A stretch of 60,106 bases of DNA from an uncultured Clostridia bacterium (GTDB lineage: Bacteria; Bacillota; Clostridia; Christensenellales; UBA3700), in assembly GCA_945872615.1 (NCBI GenBank), contig CAMBZZ010000008.1:1-60106 (forward strand). Reading direction: 5' to 3'. Made by a program: the position numbers and the translations under genes. Below the pieces are notes generated by a model. The model was given only the letters and a program-made list of their open reading frames with translations. It did no database searches and was not told where the DNA came from. Each line of letters starts with the position of its first letter. The first letter of the stretch is position 1. Positions 1 to 9,657 of the stretch are shown here, piece by piece.

Positions 1-324
1 ATTTTGTATGAACTATCTTTTTTATCGGGTGTTGCACTTGATAGTATAATTCACCTTGATCTAGAACAAAACGCTTGTTTGATAACAAGCGTTTTGTCAA
101 TTAAGCATATCTAAGCATAAAATACGCTTCTACATAATTTTACGTTAGCTTCGATACTTTGAATTAATAATATGGTAAAACGGCTTTTTCAAACTTTTCT
201 ATATACTAGCGCAATCATATTTTTATAAATAGAGTATAAAAAAAATAATATAGGTAATAATTAAAATTTTTTAGGAAAAGCCAACGAGCCGTCGTATATA
301 ATAATTGGAGGGTACACGGGCGCA
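1..324. other. AT-rich intergenic region upstream of dnaG
   Basis: No convincing gene is visible here. It holds a strong hairpin (66-97, listed separately) that probably ends a transcript entering from the left, followed by about 200 bases of AT-rich DNA leading into dnaG. A TATAAT lies at 297-302, but it is so close to the GGAGGG ribosome binding site at 307-312 that a transcript from it would start inside that site. The dnaG promoter is therefore probably further upstream and I could not fix it. Confidence 0.5.
66..97. terminator. Perfect 14-bp hairpin, probable terminator of an upstream gene
   Basis: ACAAAACGCTTGTT (66-79) and AACAAGCGTTTTGT (84-97) form a perfect 14-bp stem with a TGAT loop. 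The stem's own T-rich 3' arm could serve as the U tract. No gene is visible to its left within the window, so the direction is uncertain. Confidence 0.6.
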
Positions 325-2067
325 ATGGCAGAAAATTTTTCTTCGTGGCTTGACGAGTTTAAGTCACGCATCAATATAGCCGACGTTGTAGGCAAGTACG
401 TAACGCTTACGCCTAAGGGCGGAAGGTTGTGGGCTTGCTGTCCTTTTCATCACGAGAAGACCCCTTCTTTTTGCGTAAGCGAAGAGCGCAATTCTTATCA
501 TTGTTTCGGTTGTCACGTGGGTGGCGACGCCATAGCTTTCGTTATGGAGATAGAGCATACCGACTTTATGGGAGCGTTGCGCATACTTGCCGATATGTAC
601 AACGTGGCTATACCAACTTTTGAAAAAAGCGGAGATAAAGACGGTAGCGTCAAGCGATATAAGGATAAACTGTATGAGCTTATGCGCGTCACAGCCAAAT
701 ATTATCACGACAATCTCGTCGGGTCTCAAGGCGAGGCGGCTTTGGCGTATTGGACAAGCAGGGGCGTTACGGGCAAGACAATCACGGCTTTCGGACTAGG
801 ATACTCTTTGGGCTATTATCAACTAATTGCTTTTCTTGCCTCCAAAGGCTTCAAACAACAAGAGATGATTGACGCGGGCGTTGCGGAAATGAAGGACGGC
901 AAGTGCTTCGACGCTTTGGCTGGCAGAGTAATTGTGCCTATCGTCAACAATATGAAACAAGTCGTGGCTTTCGGCGGAAGAAGAATAGTTGACAACGACT
1001 ATCAACCAAAATACAAAAATACCAAAGAAACTGTGATTTTCAACAAGTCCAACGAGCTTTTCGGTCAAAACAACGTCAAGAAGTTGCAGATGAAAGAAAA
1101 CGTCAATTCCGTCGTAATGGTGGAAGGATATATGGACGTCATTGCCCTCTATCAAGCGGGTATTTGCAACGCAATGGCGTCGATGGGTACGGCGTTGACG
1201 GAAAAACAAGCAAGGCTCATCAAGCGTTACGTCGATAGAGTGATTATATGTTACGACGGCGACGCGGCGGGTCAAAAAGCTACCGTTAGAGGACTGGATA
1301 TTTTGTACAAGGCGGGACTTGACGTCAAGGTCATGTCGCTCCCCGAGGGGCTCGACCCTGACGAATATATCAAAAAATACGGCAGAGAGCAGTATATGAC
1401 TTTGATGATGGAGGCTTTGCCGCTCTTTGAGTTCAAACTTAGAAAGCTTGCCGAAAGTTTTGACCTAACCACCGCCGAGGGTAGAGGAAAATACGCCGTA
1501 GAAGCAATGAAAATACTCAAAGAATTGGGCAATCCCGCGCAAGTAGAGGCTTATATCCCGATAGTCGTAGAATATACCTCAATCAATAGAGAGGTGTTGT
1601 ATCAACAATACGAAGCTACTCAAGCCGCTCCGATAGCACAGCCAAAACCCAAAGCCTACAAAAAAGGCAATTCTTTCGACGAGGCGGTAAGGTACGTGTT
1701 GTACGCCCTATACGGAGGCGTGGACGGCGGCGTAGAATGCAACGAAGACCTGACGCAATATCTCATCGATCCCAATCAAGTCAAACTGTACGATATGGTG
1801 AGGGCGAAGGGAGTAGGCAATCTCACTCTCGACGACTTGTCGGCGCAAGAAGAGGGCAATCCTGAAGCCAAAGCAGTATTAGTGACAGGTAGCAAGGTCA
1901 ACGACGAGGTAGCTACCGCTCATTTTGCGGGCTGCTTAGCCAAAATTCTAAAAACCACCAAGCAACAAAAACTCCAAGCGTTGTCTCAGATGATAGACCA
2001 AGAGGAAGATGAAGAAATGAGGGGATTGTTGATGGTGCAATATATGCAATTAGCAAAAAAACAATAG
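325..2067 (+). CDS. dnaG: DNA primase DnaG
   Basis: Synthesises RNA primers at the replication fork and works with the DnaB helicase. The 580-residue protein has the usual order. The N-terminal CHC2 zinc finger has ligands C39, H42, C60 and C63. The TOPRIM core shows EGYMD and the CYDGDAAG metal-binding segment around residues 268-320. A divergent C-terminal helicase-binding region follows. The start is set by GGAGGG at 307-312 and an ATG followed by the typical DnaG opening. The next gene, rpoD, begins 10 bases after the stop, giving the dnaG-rpoD macromolecular-synthesis pair usual in Bacillota. Length and motifs are normal. Confidence 0.97.
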   Translation: MAENFSSWLDEFKSRINIADVVGKYVTLTPKGGRLWACCPFHHEKTPSFCVSEERNSYHCFGCHVGGDAIAFVMEIEHTDFMGALRILADMYNVAIPTFEKSGDKDGSVKRYKDKLYELMRVTAKYYHDNLVGSQGEAALAYWTSRGVTGKTITAFGLGYSLGYYQLIAFLASKGFKQQEMIDAGVAEMKDGKCFDALAGRVIVPIVNNMKQVVAFGGRRIVDNDYQPKYKNTKETVIFNKSNELFGQNNVKKLQMKENVNSVVMVEGYMDVIALYQAGICNAMASMGTALTEKQARLIKRYVDRVIICYDGDAAGQKATVRGLDILYKAGLDVKVMSLPEGLDPDEYIKKYGREQYMTLMMEALPLFEFKLRKLAESFDLTTAEGRGKYAVEAMKILKELGNPAQVEAYIPIVVEYTSINREVLYQQYEATQAAPIAQPKPKAYKKGNSFDEAVRYVLYALYGGVDGGVECNEDLTQYLIDPNQVKLYDMVRAKGVGNLTLDDLSAQEEGNPEAKAVLVTGSKVNDEVATAHFAGCLAKILKTTKQQKLQALSQMIDQEEDEEMRGLLMVQYMQLAKKQ

Positions 2068-2077
2068 GAGAAAGACG

Positions 2078-3154
2078 ATGGCAGAACAAAAAAACGAAAA
2101 CAACGAAAAGAAACTGCGTAGAGAAGAAAAAATCCGTAGTGCCGTGGACGGCTTGATTGCTTCGGCGGTTGGCGGAAAACTCTCCGAAGAGCAAGTCAAC
2201 GAAAGACTGGACAGATTTGCTCTGAGCGTTGAAGAAATGGAAAACGTCTACGGAGAACTCAAAGCCAAAGGAATTACGGTCAGCAACTCTTCCCTCAGCG
2301 AGAAGATAGCTATTGACAACTTCGATTCCAGTACCGACGACTCTGTCAAGATGTATCTCAAAGAGATAGGACAAGTACCTCTGCTTACTACCGAAGAAGA
2401 AGTAGAACTTGCCAAGAGAATGAACGAAGGAGATATGTCGGCAAGGGACAAGCTTAGCGTAGCCAACCTAAGACTAGTCGTGTCTATTGCCAAGAGATAC
2501 GTGGGCAGAGGTATGCACTTCCTCGACCTCATTCAAGAGGGCAATCTCGGACTGATGAAAGCGGTAGAAAAGTTCGATTACGAGAGAGGCTTCAAGTTTT
2601 CCACCTACGCCACTTGGTGGATAAAGCAATCTATCACCAGAGCCATAGCCGATCAAGCCAGAACTATTCGTATCCCCGTGCATATGGTGGAGACTATCAA
2701 CAAACTCGGCAGAGTGTCGAGAAATCTTTTGCAAACGCTGGGTAGAGAGCCTTCGGCAGCGGAAATTGCTGAGAAAATGGGCATAACCGAAGATAAGGTT
2801 ATCGAAATTCAAAAGATTGCCCAAGACCCCGTATCGCTCGAAAAGCCAATCGGCGAAGAAGAGGACAGTCACCTCGGCGACTTCATCGAGGACAATTCTT
2901 CCGTTTCTCCTGCCGAAAAAGCCGAAGCCGCAATGCTAAGAGAGCATTTGTTGCAAGTGCTGAGCACTCTCACACCGCGTGAACAAGAAGTGTTGATAAT
3001 GCGTTACGGTATCAAGGATTCTCGCCCTAAGACTTTGGAAGAGGTGGGCAAGGAGTTCAACGTTACGCGTGAGCGTATCAGACAAATCGAGGCGAAGGCG
3101 CTCAGAAAACTCCGTCACCCTAATCGCCAAAAGAAGCTCAAAGACTACATTTGA
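2078..3154 (+). CDS. rpoD: RNA polymerase primary sigma factor (SigA/RpoD)
   Basis: Housekeeping sigma factor that directs RNA polymerase to -10/-35 promoters such as those listed here. The 358-residue protein has a short region 1.1 at the N-terminus, then [10 protein letters not shown] (region 1.2), the region 2 core including [18 protein letters not shown], region 3, and region 4 with the helix-turn-helix [19 protein letters not shown] near the C-terminus. The short form is typical of Bacillota SigA. An AGGAG-type site precedes the ATG. It follows dnaG by 10 bases and trmK starts one base after its stop, so the three are almost certainly cotranscribed. Confidence 0.97.
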   Translation: MAEQKNENNEKKLRREEKIRSAVDGLIASAVGGKLSEEQVNERLDRFALSVEEMENVYGELKAKGITVSNSSLSEKIAIDNFDSSTDDSVKMYLKEIGQVPLLTTEEEVELAKRMNEGDMSARDKLSVANLRLVVSIAKRYVGRGMHFLDLIQEGNLGLMKAVEKFDYERGFKFSTYATWWIKQSITRAIADQARTIRIPVHMVETINKLGRVSRNLLQTLGREPSAAEIAEKMGITEDKVIEIQKIAQDPVSLEKPIGEEEDSHLGDFIEDNSSVSPAEKAEAAMLREHLLQVLSTLTPREQEVLIMRYGIKDSRPKTLEEVGKEFNVTRERIRQIEAKALRKLRHPNRQKKLKDYI

Positions 3155-3155
3155 T

Positions 3156-3824
3156 ATGAAAAAACTTGACCCAAGGTTGAGGGCTGTGGTTGACAATATC
3201 AGCGGCGTAGTGCTTGCCGACGTGGGTTGCGACCACGGCAAAATAGGATTGACGGCGCTCAAAGAGGGCAGAGTAACCAAGACTATCGAGAGCGACGTAT
3301 CTCAGCCAAGCCTCGACAAGGCAATCAAACTTGCTAAGGAAGAGGGATTGACTAGCGTTGAATTTATACGTTGCGACGGCTTCGAGGGCTACCGAGATGA
3401 CCAAGTCGACGTTGCAGTCGTTGCGGGTATGGGTGGCAGAGAAATAGTCAAAATTCTCGATAGCCAAGTACGAGGCATAGCCAAATTCGTTTTGCTTGCA
3501 CATAGCGACGTGGACTATCTAAGGCGCTATTTGGCGGCAGGCGGTTACGTTAGAGAACGCGATTACGTCGTAGAGAGCGGTAAGAAATTCTACAACCTCA
3601 TCGTTGCGACGAGAGGAGAGGAAACGCCGTCTTATAAAGAGATTATGCTAGGGAATAACTCTATCACCGACCCGACCTTTTGCAGCTTCGTCGAGAACGA
3701 GCTAGCCAAGATAGGCTCTTACGCCGAGTTTGTCGCTGCAGATAGTCAAATAAAACGATACTACGACTTGCTCCGAGAAGTCAAAGAGGAGATACGACAT
3801 GCAAAAACTGTCTCAAATAATTAA
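3156..3824 (+). CDS. trmK: tRNA (adenine-22-N1)-methyltransferase TrmK
   Basis: Predicted to methylate N1 of A22 in tRNA using S-adenosylmethionine. The 222-residue protein begins MKKLDPRLRAVV and has the SAM-binding motif ADVGCDHGKIG near residues 17-30 and VVAGMGGREIVKIL further on, both characteristic of the YqfN/TrmK family. The start chosen is the ATG at 3156, one base after the rpoD stop; the reading frame is open further upstream inside rpoD, but that part does not match the family. It overlaps the next gene by 26 bases. The sigA-trmK-Nif3 order is widespread in Bacillota. Confidence 0.92.
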   Translation: MKKLDPRLRAVVDNISGVVLADVGCDHGKIGLTALKEGRVTKTIESDVSQPSLDKAIKLAKEEGLTSVEFIRCDGFEGYRDDQVDVAVVAGMGGREIVKILDSQVRGIAKFVLLAHSDVDYLRRYLAAGGYVRERDYVVESGKKFYNLIVATRGEETPSYKEIMLGNNSITDPTFCSFVENELAKIGSYAEFVAADSQIKRYYDLLREVKEEIRHAKTVSNN

Positions 3825-4560
3825 GGTTTTGGAAAGCAACTCCCCTCTATCGCTTGCCGAAGAGTGGGATAATTGCGGGCTTATCGTGGGCGATAGCGAT
3901 AGTATGATTGACAAGGCGTTGGTGTGCGTCGACGTAACACCCGCAGTCGTGCAAGAGGCGATAGAAAAGGGTTGCAACCTTATCGTGTCGCATCATCCCG
4001 TGATATTCGGTGCAATCAAACGCGTAAGTCGGGACGATACGACGGGCAAAATAATAATGCAAGCCGTCAAAAACGACGTCAATATCTATTGTATGCACAC
4101 CAATCTCGATTGCGTGACGGGAGGTATCAACAGTAGGCTTGCAGTAGAACTCGGCTTGATCGAAAGAGACGGCAAAGACTGTTGCTGGCGAACGGGCAAA
4201 TTGGGTAAACCCATAACTTTGAGAGAACTCGTTGACAAGATAGTTGCAATTACGGGCGAAAAACACGTGCGTACCGCGGGCGACCTTGCCGGAGAAATAA
4301 GCGTAGTTGGACTATGTAGCGGCGCCGGCGGAAGAATGGACGAATTGATTGACGAGGTTTTAGTTCCTCACGGAGTGCAAGCCTTTGTGACGGCGGAAGT
4401 CAAACATTCCTTATTGTTGACGCTTAAGGACAAGTCGATCTCACTTATAGAACTCGGACATTGGACGAGTGAAAAAATAGCAAAAAATATAATATACGAT
4501 TGGTTGCAAGGCAGCGTCGAAGTTGAAAAATCTCAACAAGACGCAGACCCATACAACTGA
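3799..4560 (+). CDS. Nif3-like dinuclear metal centre protein (YqfO family)
   Basis: A member of the Nif3/DUF34 family, which binds a dinuclear metal site; GTP cyclohydrolase I type 2 annotations exist for it but the cellular role is unsettled. Visible metal-ligand segments are SHHPVIFG and MHTNLDC in the N-terminal half and LIELGHWTSE near the C-terminus. At 253 residues it is the short form, without the inserted PII-like domain seen in the roughly 370-residue Bacillus YqfO. It overlaps trmK by 26 bases, suggesting translational coupling. Confidence 0.9.
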   Translation: MQKLSQIIKVLESNSPLSLAEEWDNCGLIVGDSDSMIDKALVCVDVTPAVVQEAIEKGCNLIVSHHPVIFGAIKRVSRDDTTGKIIMQAVKNDVNIYCMHTNLDCVTGGINSRLAVELGLIERDGKDCCWRTGKLGKPITLRELVDKIVAITGEKHVRTAGDLAGEISVVGLCSGAGGRMDELIDEVLVPHGVQAFVTAEVKHSLLLTLKDKSISLIELGHWTSEKIAKNIIYDWLQGSVEVEKSQQDADPYN

Positions 4561-4574
4561 TTGAGGAGGAGCAT

Positions 4575-5279
4575 ATGAAAATAGACAAAATTTTGGAATA
4601 TCAAAAGGTTGATATGGAATTTATCAAACTCGAAGAAGATATGCGCAAGAGCGAAGAGTATCAGAAGTATCTTGCCTACCAAAATGAAAGAAAGAGAGCG
4701 GTAGAGGAGGTTATTAGACTTAACAGCATAACCGAAGAAGCTTTTTCTAGTTTTGCGGGAGTAGACGCGCAATACCAAGAGGCAGTCAAAGAGATTGAAG
4801 AATTGAGCAAGCACGTCAACGACAACGCTCAAGACGACGAACTCGATTACTATTCCAAACAACTTGACAAGTATACGACCGTTATCGAAAACTACGAAAA
4901 AGAACTTAGTAGGCTCAAGGCGGAACTCGGTCAAATCCAAAGCAAGTTTAAGGCAGAGATGGATAGTGCGTCCAAGGCGGGTGCATTAGAAAAATCTTAT
5001 GCCGACAAATTCAACAAACTTAGAGAGAGTAAGATGGCAATCGCCAAAGAGCTTGACGTTAAGAAAAAAGCCATCGCCAAGGACGTTGACCCGCAGTTGA
5101 TGGCAATTTATCTCGACGCGCGCAAGAGAGGCAAAAAGCCCGTATTCGTGCCTTACAACAAAGAAGGACACGCATGTGCTTGCGGTATCGAGGTAGATAC
5201 CAATATTCGTGACAAGATGGACGCAGGCGTTCCTTATATCGAATGCCCTAACTGCGGAAGAATAATGTACAACAAATAG
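4575..5279 (+). CDS. Coiled-coil protein with C-terminal C4 zinc ribbon
   Basis: A 234-residue protein with a long charged coiled-coil hairpin (about residues 1-170) followed by a zinc ribbon with cysteines in CACGIEV and ECPNCGRIMY. This matches the CT398-like/zf-RING_7 family that commonly follows the Nif3-like gene in Bacillota. Its function is not established; a nucleic-acid or protein-interaction role is inferred from the ribbon. GAGGAG lies just before the ATG. It is in the dnaG-rpoD operon, 14 bases after its neighbour. Confidence 0.85.
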   Translation: MKIDKILEYQKVDMEFIKLEEDMRKSEEYQKYLAYQNERKRAVEEVIRLNSITEEAFSSFAGVDAQYQEAVKEIEELSKHVNDNAQDDELDYYSKQLDKYTTVIENYEKELSRLKAELGQIQSKFKAEMDSASKAGALEKSYADKFNKLRESKMAIAKELDVKKKAIAKDVDPQLMAIYLDARKRGKKPVFVPYNKEGHACACGIEVDTNIRDKMDAGVPYIECPNCGRIMYNK

Positions 5280-5280
5280 T

Positions 5281-5925
5281 ATGAAAAAACTCGACTGGGC
5301 AAAGAGCGTATTATATCCGTTGATACTCGGCGTGGTTGCTATTGCAATAGGCGTAGGCTTGAGTATATATTACCACTCAAAAGGAAGCGCCAATATTTCC
5401 TCATATCTCATACCAATTTTGGCTATGATAGTGGGCGTGATATGTCTTGTCGGCGGAGTAGTGAGGAGCCTTCAATACGTCACGCAAAACAAAATACTCA
5501 AGTCGGGCAAGATCACCACGGCACATTTTATTAGGTATATATCGGGTGGCAAGTCGGGCAAAGCCGAATACTTTAGCGTAGAGTATAGTTATAGTGACGG
5601 CTTGCAAACCTATACCAACGTGTCGCCTGCGCAGTTTAGTTGGCAAGAAGTGCTTGCTCTCAAATCGGCGGAAAACTTTACGATAGGCTATATCGACAAT
5701 AAGTGTTTACTTCTAGACGACTTGCAACTGCTAATGCTCACCTATAGCAACAAGATGAGAAGTTTGCAACAAAAATACGAGCAAGCGGTAGACAAAGTTG
5801 AGAGATTGCAACGCGATTACGAAGGTAAGATAGCCACGCGCAACAAGAGCGTAGCAATGCAAAAACAAGAGCAACGCGAGAGCGAAGAAAAAGAAAAACC
5901 GAATTGCGACGACGGAATAAATTGA
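5281..5925 (+). CDS. Two-TM membrane protein of unknown function (possible DUF3592)
   Basis: A 214-residue protein that starts one base after the zinc-ribbon gene. It has two N-terminal membrane segments (about residues 10-29 and 42-63), then a soluble beta-rich stretch with VEYSYSDG and FTIGYID, loosely resembling DUF3592 proteins. A charged C-terminal coiled coil from about residue 150 ends in a Lys/Glu-rich tail. No catalytic motif is visible. The function is unknown; the position suggests cotranscription with the replication/transcription genes. Confidence 0.75.
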   Translation: MKKLDWAKSVLYPLILGVVAIAIGVGLSIYYHSKGSANISSYLIPILAMIVGVICLVGGVVRSLQYVTQNKILKSGKITTAHFIRYISGGKSGKAEYFSVEYSYSDGLQTYTNVSPAQFSWQEVLALKSAENFTIGYIDNKCLLLDDLQLLMLTYSNKMRSLQQKYEQAVDKVERLQRDYEGKIATRNKSVAMQKQEQRESEEKEKPNCDDGIN

Positions 5926-6004
5926 CTAAAAAGTCGATACGTGTCGACAAAAATAGCAATATCAAATAGTATAAGCCGCTAAGACGCGACCGATAAGGAG
6001 ATAA

Positions 6005-6580
6005 ATGCAATACTCTCTCGAAGAAAAATATAATCTTATCAAGAGCGAAATAGTCAACGTAAAGTCCACCACCCCTATTGAGGTGGTCAAAGAAATGATG
6101 CGCCGAGATTGTATTGCCATTCACGGACCCGAGCACCATTTTCTTGACGGAGCGGCTTTGCTGACGGCGTACCGCAACGCGGGCGGGAATATCGACTTGC
6201 CAAGTTGCTTGGACGCTCTTGCCGAGCGTTCGGTCAAAATGCCGGGAGCTATGTGTGCCTATTGGGGTGTATGCGGTTCGGTGGCGTCGGTGGGTGCGGT
6301 GTTGTCGATTATCCACGACACTCAACCTCTCAGTAACGACGAATTTTATAAGGACAATCTAAAGCTTACGTCTATGGTTTTGAGCAAAATGAGTGAGATA
6401 GGCGGACCGAGATGTTGCAAAAGAAACGCCTTTCTCTCGCTGAGCTATGCGGTAGATTTTATAAGAGAACAGTACGGCGTAGAAATGACTATGGACAAAA
6501 TCGTCTGCGAGTTTTCTCCTCTCAACAAGCAATGTATTGGTAACAGATGTCCGTTTTTTGCCAAGGCGCAACAAAATTGA
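6005..6580 (+). CDS. Cysteine-rich DUF5714-like protein
   Basis: A 191-residue cytoplasmic protein with an AAGGAG site before the ATG. Conserved-looking segments are HGPEHHFLDGAALLTAYRNAG, a Cys cluster MPGAMCAYWGVCGS, a CCKRNAFLSL stretch and a C-terminal CIGNRCPFF. This pattern matches my memory of the uncharacterised DUF5714 family found in anaerobes. The paired cysteines could hold a metal or iron-sulfur centre, which is inference. It is separated from the preceding gene by 79 bases and may have its own promoter. Confidence 0.7.
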   Translation: MQYSLEEKYNLIKSEIVNVKSTTPIEVVKEMMRRDCIAIHGPEHHFLDGAALLTAYRNAGGNIDLPSCLDALAERSVKMPGAMCAYWGVCGSVASVGAVLSIIHDTQPLSNDEFYKDNLKLTSMVLSKMSEIGGPRCCKRNAFLSLSYAVDFIREQYGVEMTMDKIVCEFSPLNKQCIGNRCPFFAKAQQN

Positions 6581-6656
6581 TAATAGACAACGACAATCTT
6601 ACTTATACAAAACATCATAAACCGATACGATTATCAATAAAAAATAGTAACAAAAA

Positions 6657-6685
6657 AGGACTGCTTGCAATTAGCAAACAGTCCT
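6657..6685 (-). terminator. Terminator of the asd-dapA-dapB operon
   Basis: AGGACTG and CAGTCCT, extended inward by TTGC/GCAA, form a hairpin between two convergent genes. On the minus strand it is followed by TTTTTTG, so it ends the dapB transcript; it may also act on the plus strand. Confidence 0.7.
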
Positions 6686-6701
6686 AAAATTTTTCTTGAG
6701 A

Positions 6702-7469
6702 TTAGTCTACCATAGTAGCAATGAGGTCTTGCATATCGTGGAGACCGCAAGAGTGGCAGACGATATATTTTGCAGCTCTCACCGCACCGACTGCAAAGAC
6801 CATTTTACTCTGAGCTTCGTGCGATATGGTGATGACTTCGTCCTTTCCGATAAAGAGAGCTTCGTGCTTGCCGACGATAGTTCCGCCCCTTACGGCATGG
6901 ATACCGATTTCGTCTTGCTGACGCTTGGTATCACCGCCGTTTCTTCCGTAGACGAAACGCTTTTGATTATCAAACTCCTCGTTGATAGCCTTGGCAATGG
7001 CAAGAGCCGTGCCGGAAGGACTGTCGACTTTTTGATTGTGATGTTGCTCGATAATCTCCACGTCGTATGAGCCGCCCAAAAACTGTACGGCTTTGCGACA
7101 CAGAGCAGTCATAAGATTGACCCCCAAAGAGAGGTTGGCAGTCTTGAAGATTGCAATTTGTTCGCTATATTTGCCTATTTGCACTATTTGGTCGATGCTG
7201 TAACCCGTGGTAGCCAACACGACTTTGCAGTTGTTGCTAACTGCGAATTGCATCAAAGGCTCGAGTGCGTCGGGTCTGGAGAAATCGATGATAACGTCGG
7301 GCACGACGTCTATTTGTTCTGCCTCGGCAAAGACGGGCACGTCAAAAGCTTTTGGGTCGGCGTATTTGTCTACACCGCCGATGCAAACTGCTTCGCCGTC
7401 GTTTTTGAGACATTCCAGCACGTTTTTACCCATTTTTCCGCCTATTCCCCATATCAAAACCTTTATCAT
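6702..7469 (-). CDS. dapB: 4-hydroxy-tetrahydrodipicolinate reductase DapB
   Basis: Reduces 4-hydroxy-tetrahydrodipicolinate to tetrahydrodipicolinate with NAD(P)H in lysine/diaminopimelate synthesis. The 255-residue protein has the nucleotide-binding GIGGKMGKNV at the N-terminus. The catalytic/substrate segment EIIEQHHNQKVDSPSGTA (about residues 140-157) carries the family's HH and K-x-D-S-P-S-G-T-A. An AAGGAG site precedes the ATG. It is the last gene of the asd-dapA-dapB operon under lysine-riboswitch control. Confidence 0.97.
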   Translation of the reverse strand: MIKVLIWGIGGKMGKNVLECLKNDGEAVCIGGVDKYADPKAFDVPVFAEAEQIDVVPDVIIDFSRPDALEPLMQFAVSNNCKVVLATTGYSIDQIVQIGKYSEQIAIFKTANLSLGVNLMTALCRKAVQFLGGSYDVEIIEQHHNQKVDSPSGTALAIAKAINEEFDNQKRFVYGRNGGDTKRQQDEIGIHAVRGGTIVGKHEALFIGKDEVITISHEAQSKMVFAVGAVRAAKYIVCHSCGLHDMQDLIATMVD

Positions 7470-7482
7470 AAGTCGCTCCTTG

Positions 7483-8358
7483 TTATATCAGTCGTAATTG
7501 TTGCATAACTTGTTCCAATCTTTGGCTTTGCGCCTCGCTCATCGGAGTGAGAGGAAGTCTAAGGATATTTTTGATTAGTCCCATTTTGCTGCAAGCGTAC
7601 TTGGCAGGGATAGGGTTGACTTCGTAGAACAAAGCCTTGAAGAGTTCTGCGTACTTGCTCTCAAGTTTTCTTGCCTCTGCTATATTGCCGTCGAGAGCCA
7701 ATCTCATCATCTTGCTCATCTCACCGGGTATAACGTTGCTTGCCACGGACAAAACGCCCGCGCCACCCATCTCTGCTATATCGACAGCCAAGCCGTCGTC
7801 TCCCGAGTAGAGTAGCATATCGCTGTCCTTGATTAGGTCGTAAGTTTGCTTGATTTGCTCGAGATTGCCGCACGCTTCCTTGATGCCTTTGAGATTGGAT
7901 AACGTTGCCAATCTCTCGGCAGTCGTAGGCAAGATATTTACGCCCGTGCGAGAAGGCACGTTGTAAGCAATGATAGGCATAGACGTCGAATCATTGATAG
8001 CCTTATAGTGCTGATACAAGCCTTCTTGGGTGCACTTGTTGTAATACGGCGTAACCACCAAAGCACAATCAGCGCCGATTTTTTCGACAAACTTGGTGTT
8101 TTCGATAGCCGTAGCCGTACAGTTGCTACCCGTGCCGATGATGACGGGCACACGGTGATTGATATATTTGACAGCCCATTCTATGACTTGGAACTTTTCG
8201 GTCGCCGTCATCGTGGCAGGTTCACCCGTGGTACCGCACACCAAGAGGGCGTCGATACCTTGGTCGATTTGTCTGTCGATAAAAGCGCCGAAAGCGTCGT
8301 AGTCTATACCCCGTTCGTTAAATGGGGTGATGAGGGCAGTTGCCGTTCCTGTGAACAT
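7483..8358 (-). CDS. dapA: 4-hydroxy-tetrahydrodipicolinate synthase DapA
   Basis: Condenses aspartate-semialdehyde with pyruvate, the committed step to diaminopimelate and lysine. The 291-residue TIM barrel shows CGTTGEPATM, the catalytic-tyrosine region VVTPYYNK and the Schiff-base lysine in LKGIKEACGN. The start chosen is the ATG at 8358, five bases after a GAGG; a GTG two codons upstream is also in frame but sits on the ribosome binding site. It lies 6 bases after asd and 13 before dapB. Confidence 0.97.
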   Translation of the reverse strand: MFTGTATALITPFNERGIDYDAFGAFIDRQIDQGIDALLVCGTTGEPATMTATEKFQVIEWAVKYINHRVPVIIGTGSNCTATAIENTKFVEKIGADCALVVTPYYNKCTQEGLYQHYKAINDSTSMPIIAYNVPSRTGVNILPTTAERLATLSNLKGIKEACGNLEQIKQTYDLIKDSDMLLYSGDDGLAVDIAEMGGAGVLSVASNVIPGEMSKMMRLALDGNIAEARKLESKYAELFKALFYEVNPIPAKYACSKMGLIKNILRLPLTPMSEAQSQRLEQVMQQLRLI

Positions 8359-8370
8359 AAGCACCTCTAA

Positions 8371-9390
8371 TTAGATTTTGTTGTTTTTTATCATATATTC
8401 CGCAATTTGGACTGCGTTGCTTGCAGCGCCTTTGCGGATATTGTCGGCTACACACCAAATGTTGCAACCGCTCTCTACCGTATCGTCGATACGAATACGT
8501 CCGACGTAAACTTCATCGTGACCGGTAGCGTCTTTAGGCATAGGGTACTTGCAATTAGCGTCGTCGTCGATGACGATCAAGCCCTTTTGACCTTTGAGAG
8601 CCTCGATGATACCTTCTCTGGTGCAAGGCTTATTAAACTCGAGGTTGATAGATTCGGAGTGAGAGTTGAGTACGGGCACTCTGACGGTGGTTGCCGTAAC
8701 CTTTATAGTTTGGTCACCCAAAATCTTTTTGGTTTCTTTGATCATCTTTTCCTCTTCTTTGGTATAGCCGTTAGGCAAAAATACGTCTATTTGAGGAATG
8801 AGGTTGTTGGCGATAGGGTAAGGGAACTTTTTGGTTTGATACTCCTCGCCGTTGACGAATGCTTTGAGACCGTCTAGCAAGTCGTTGTAACCTGCCACGC
8901 CCGCACCGCTCACTGCTTGGTAAGTACTGTAAACTACACGCTTAAGACCGTACTTTTCGTGGAGTGGTTTGAGTGCAACCATTGCTTGAATGGTAGAGCA
9001 GTTAGGGTTGGCGATGATACCGCTGTTCCAATCTATATCTTGCGGATTGACTTCGGGCACTACGAGAGGGACGTTTTTGTCCATTCTCCATTGGCTGGAG
9101 TTGTCGATAACGACTGCGCCTTGGCTGGCGAAGATAGGAGCGAACTTGGCGCTCACGCTTCCGCCTGCCGAGAAGAGGGCTATATCTACCTTATGAGCCT
9201 TGACGTTGTCCTCGGTCAATTCGATGACGGTGTGAGGCTTGCCCATAAAGTCTATGGTTTTTCCTGCCGATTTGCTCGAAGCAAACAAATAATAATTGTC
9301 CACAGGCAGTTGTTTTTCGGTCAAAACTTCCAAAAACTTGTTGCCTACCATGCCTGTTGCGCCTACTACGGCGACGTTATACTTTTTCAT
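8371..9390 (-). CDS. asd: Aspartate-semialdehyde dehydrogenase
   Basis: Reduces aspartyl-phosphate to aspartate-semialdehyde, the branch point to lysine, threonine and methionine. The 339-residue protein begins MKKYNVAVVGATGMVG with the NADP-binding glycine motif. It has the active-site Cys in NPNCSTIQ (about residue 129) and HSESIN near 230. The ATG at 9390 is preceded by GGAGATAAAA. An in-frame upstream extension runs toward the riboswitch terminator and has no family similarity. It is the first gene of the lysine operon. Confidence 0.97.
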   Translation of the reverse strand: MKKYNVAVVGATGMVGNKFLEVLTEKQLPVDNYYLFASSKSAGKTIDFMGKPHTVIELTEDNVKAHKVDIALFSAGGSVSAKFAPIFASQGAVVIDNSSQWRMDKNVPLVVPEVNPQDIDWNSGIIANPNCSTIQAMVALKPLHEKYGLKRVVYSTYQAVSGAGVAGYNDLLDGLKAFVNGEEYQTKKFPYPIANNLIPQIDVFLPNGYTKEEEKMIKETKKILGDQTIKVTATTVRVPVLNSHSESINLEFNKPCTREGIIEALKGQKGLIVIDDDANCKYPMPKDATGHDEVYVGRIRIDDTVESGCNIWCVADNIRKGAASNAVQIAEYMIKNNKI

Positions 9391-9430
9391 TTTTATCTCC
9401 TTTGTGGGTCGTACCCATAATATTATATAC

Positions 9431-9466
9431 AAAAAATGCAGAAGCTTGTTAAACGGAGCCTCTGCA
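9431..9466 (-). terminator. Riboswitch-controlled terminator upstream of asd
   Basis: Read on the minus strand, TGCAGAGGCT (9466-9457) pairs with AGCTTCTGCA (9446-9437), followed by TTTTTTG. It lies between the lysine aptamer and asd, in the position of an expression platform that ends transcription when lysine is bound. Confidence 0.85.
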
Positions 9467-9491
9467 ATAGATAACTAATGGTAAGTATCAC

Positions 9492-9651
9492 AGCTTTTAG
9501 TGCTCCATCTATGCGATGACAGTCATAAGGCTCTTAACCTTATGCCCAGCAATATACCCTTGCAAGAGAATATACGCTTCGGCGAAATTTCCTTTTACGG
9601 CGTCCTTGCAACGTGCTTCCGCTACTAATAAATCTCGCGCCTCTACAAGCT
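9492..9651 (-). promoter_or_regulatory. Lysine riboswitch (L-box) aptamer
   Basis: Read on the minus strand this leader carries L-box landmarks: AGAGGCGCG at the 5' side of P1, CGCCGAAGC, GCTGGGCATAAGG, a GACTGTCA block and ATGGAGCACT. The P1 arms AGCTTGTAG (9651-9643) and CTAAAAGCT (9500-9492) pair except at one position. A terminator follows and the downstream operon makes lysine precursors, so lysine binding should shut off asd-dapA-dapB. Identification is by motif and context; no covariance model was run. Confidence 0.93.
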
Positions 9652-9657
9652 AAGGAG

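Noticed and set aside
180..284. CGGCTTTTTC and GGAAAAGCC as distant inverted copies upstream of dnaG
   Set aside because: Only eight bases pair across about 90 bases of AT-rich DNA; a chance match is likely.
297..302. TATAAT as a -10 for dnaG
   Set aside because: Transcription would start within the ribosome binding site, leaving it unusable.
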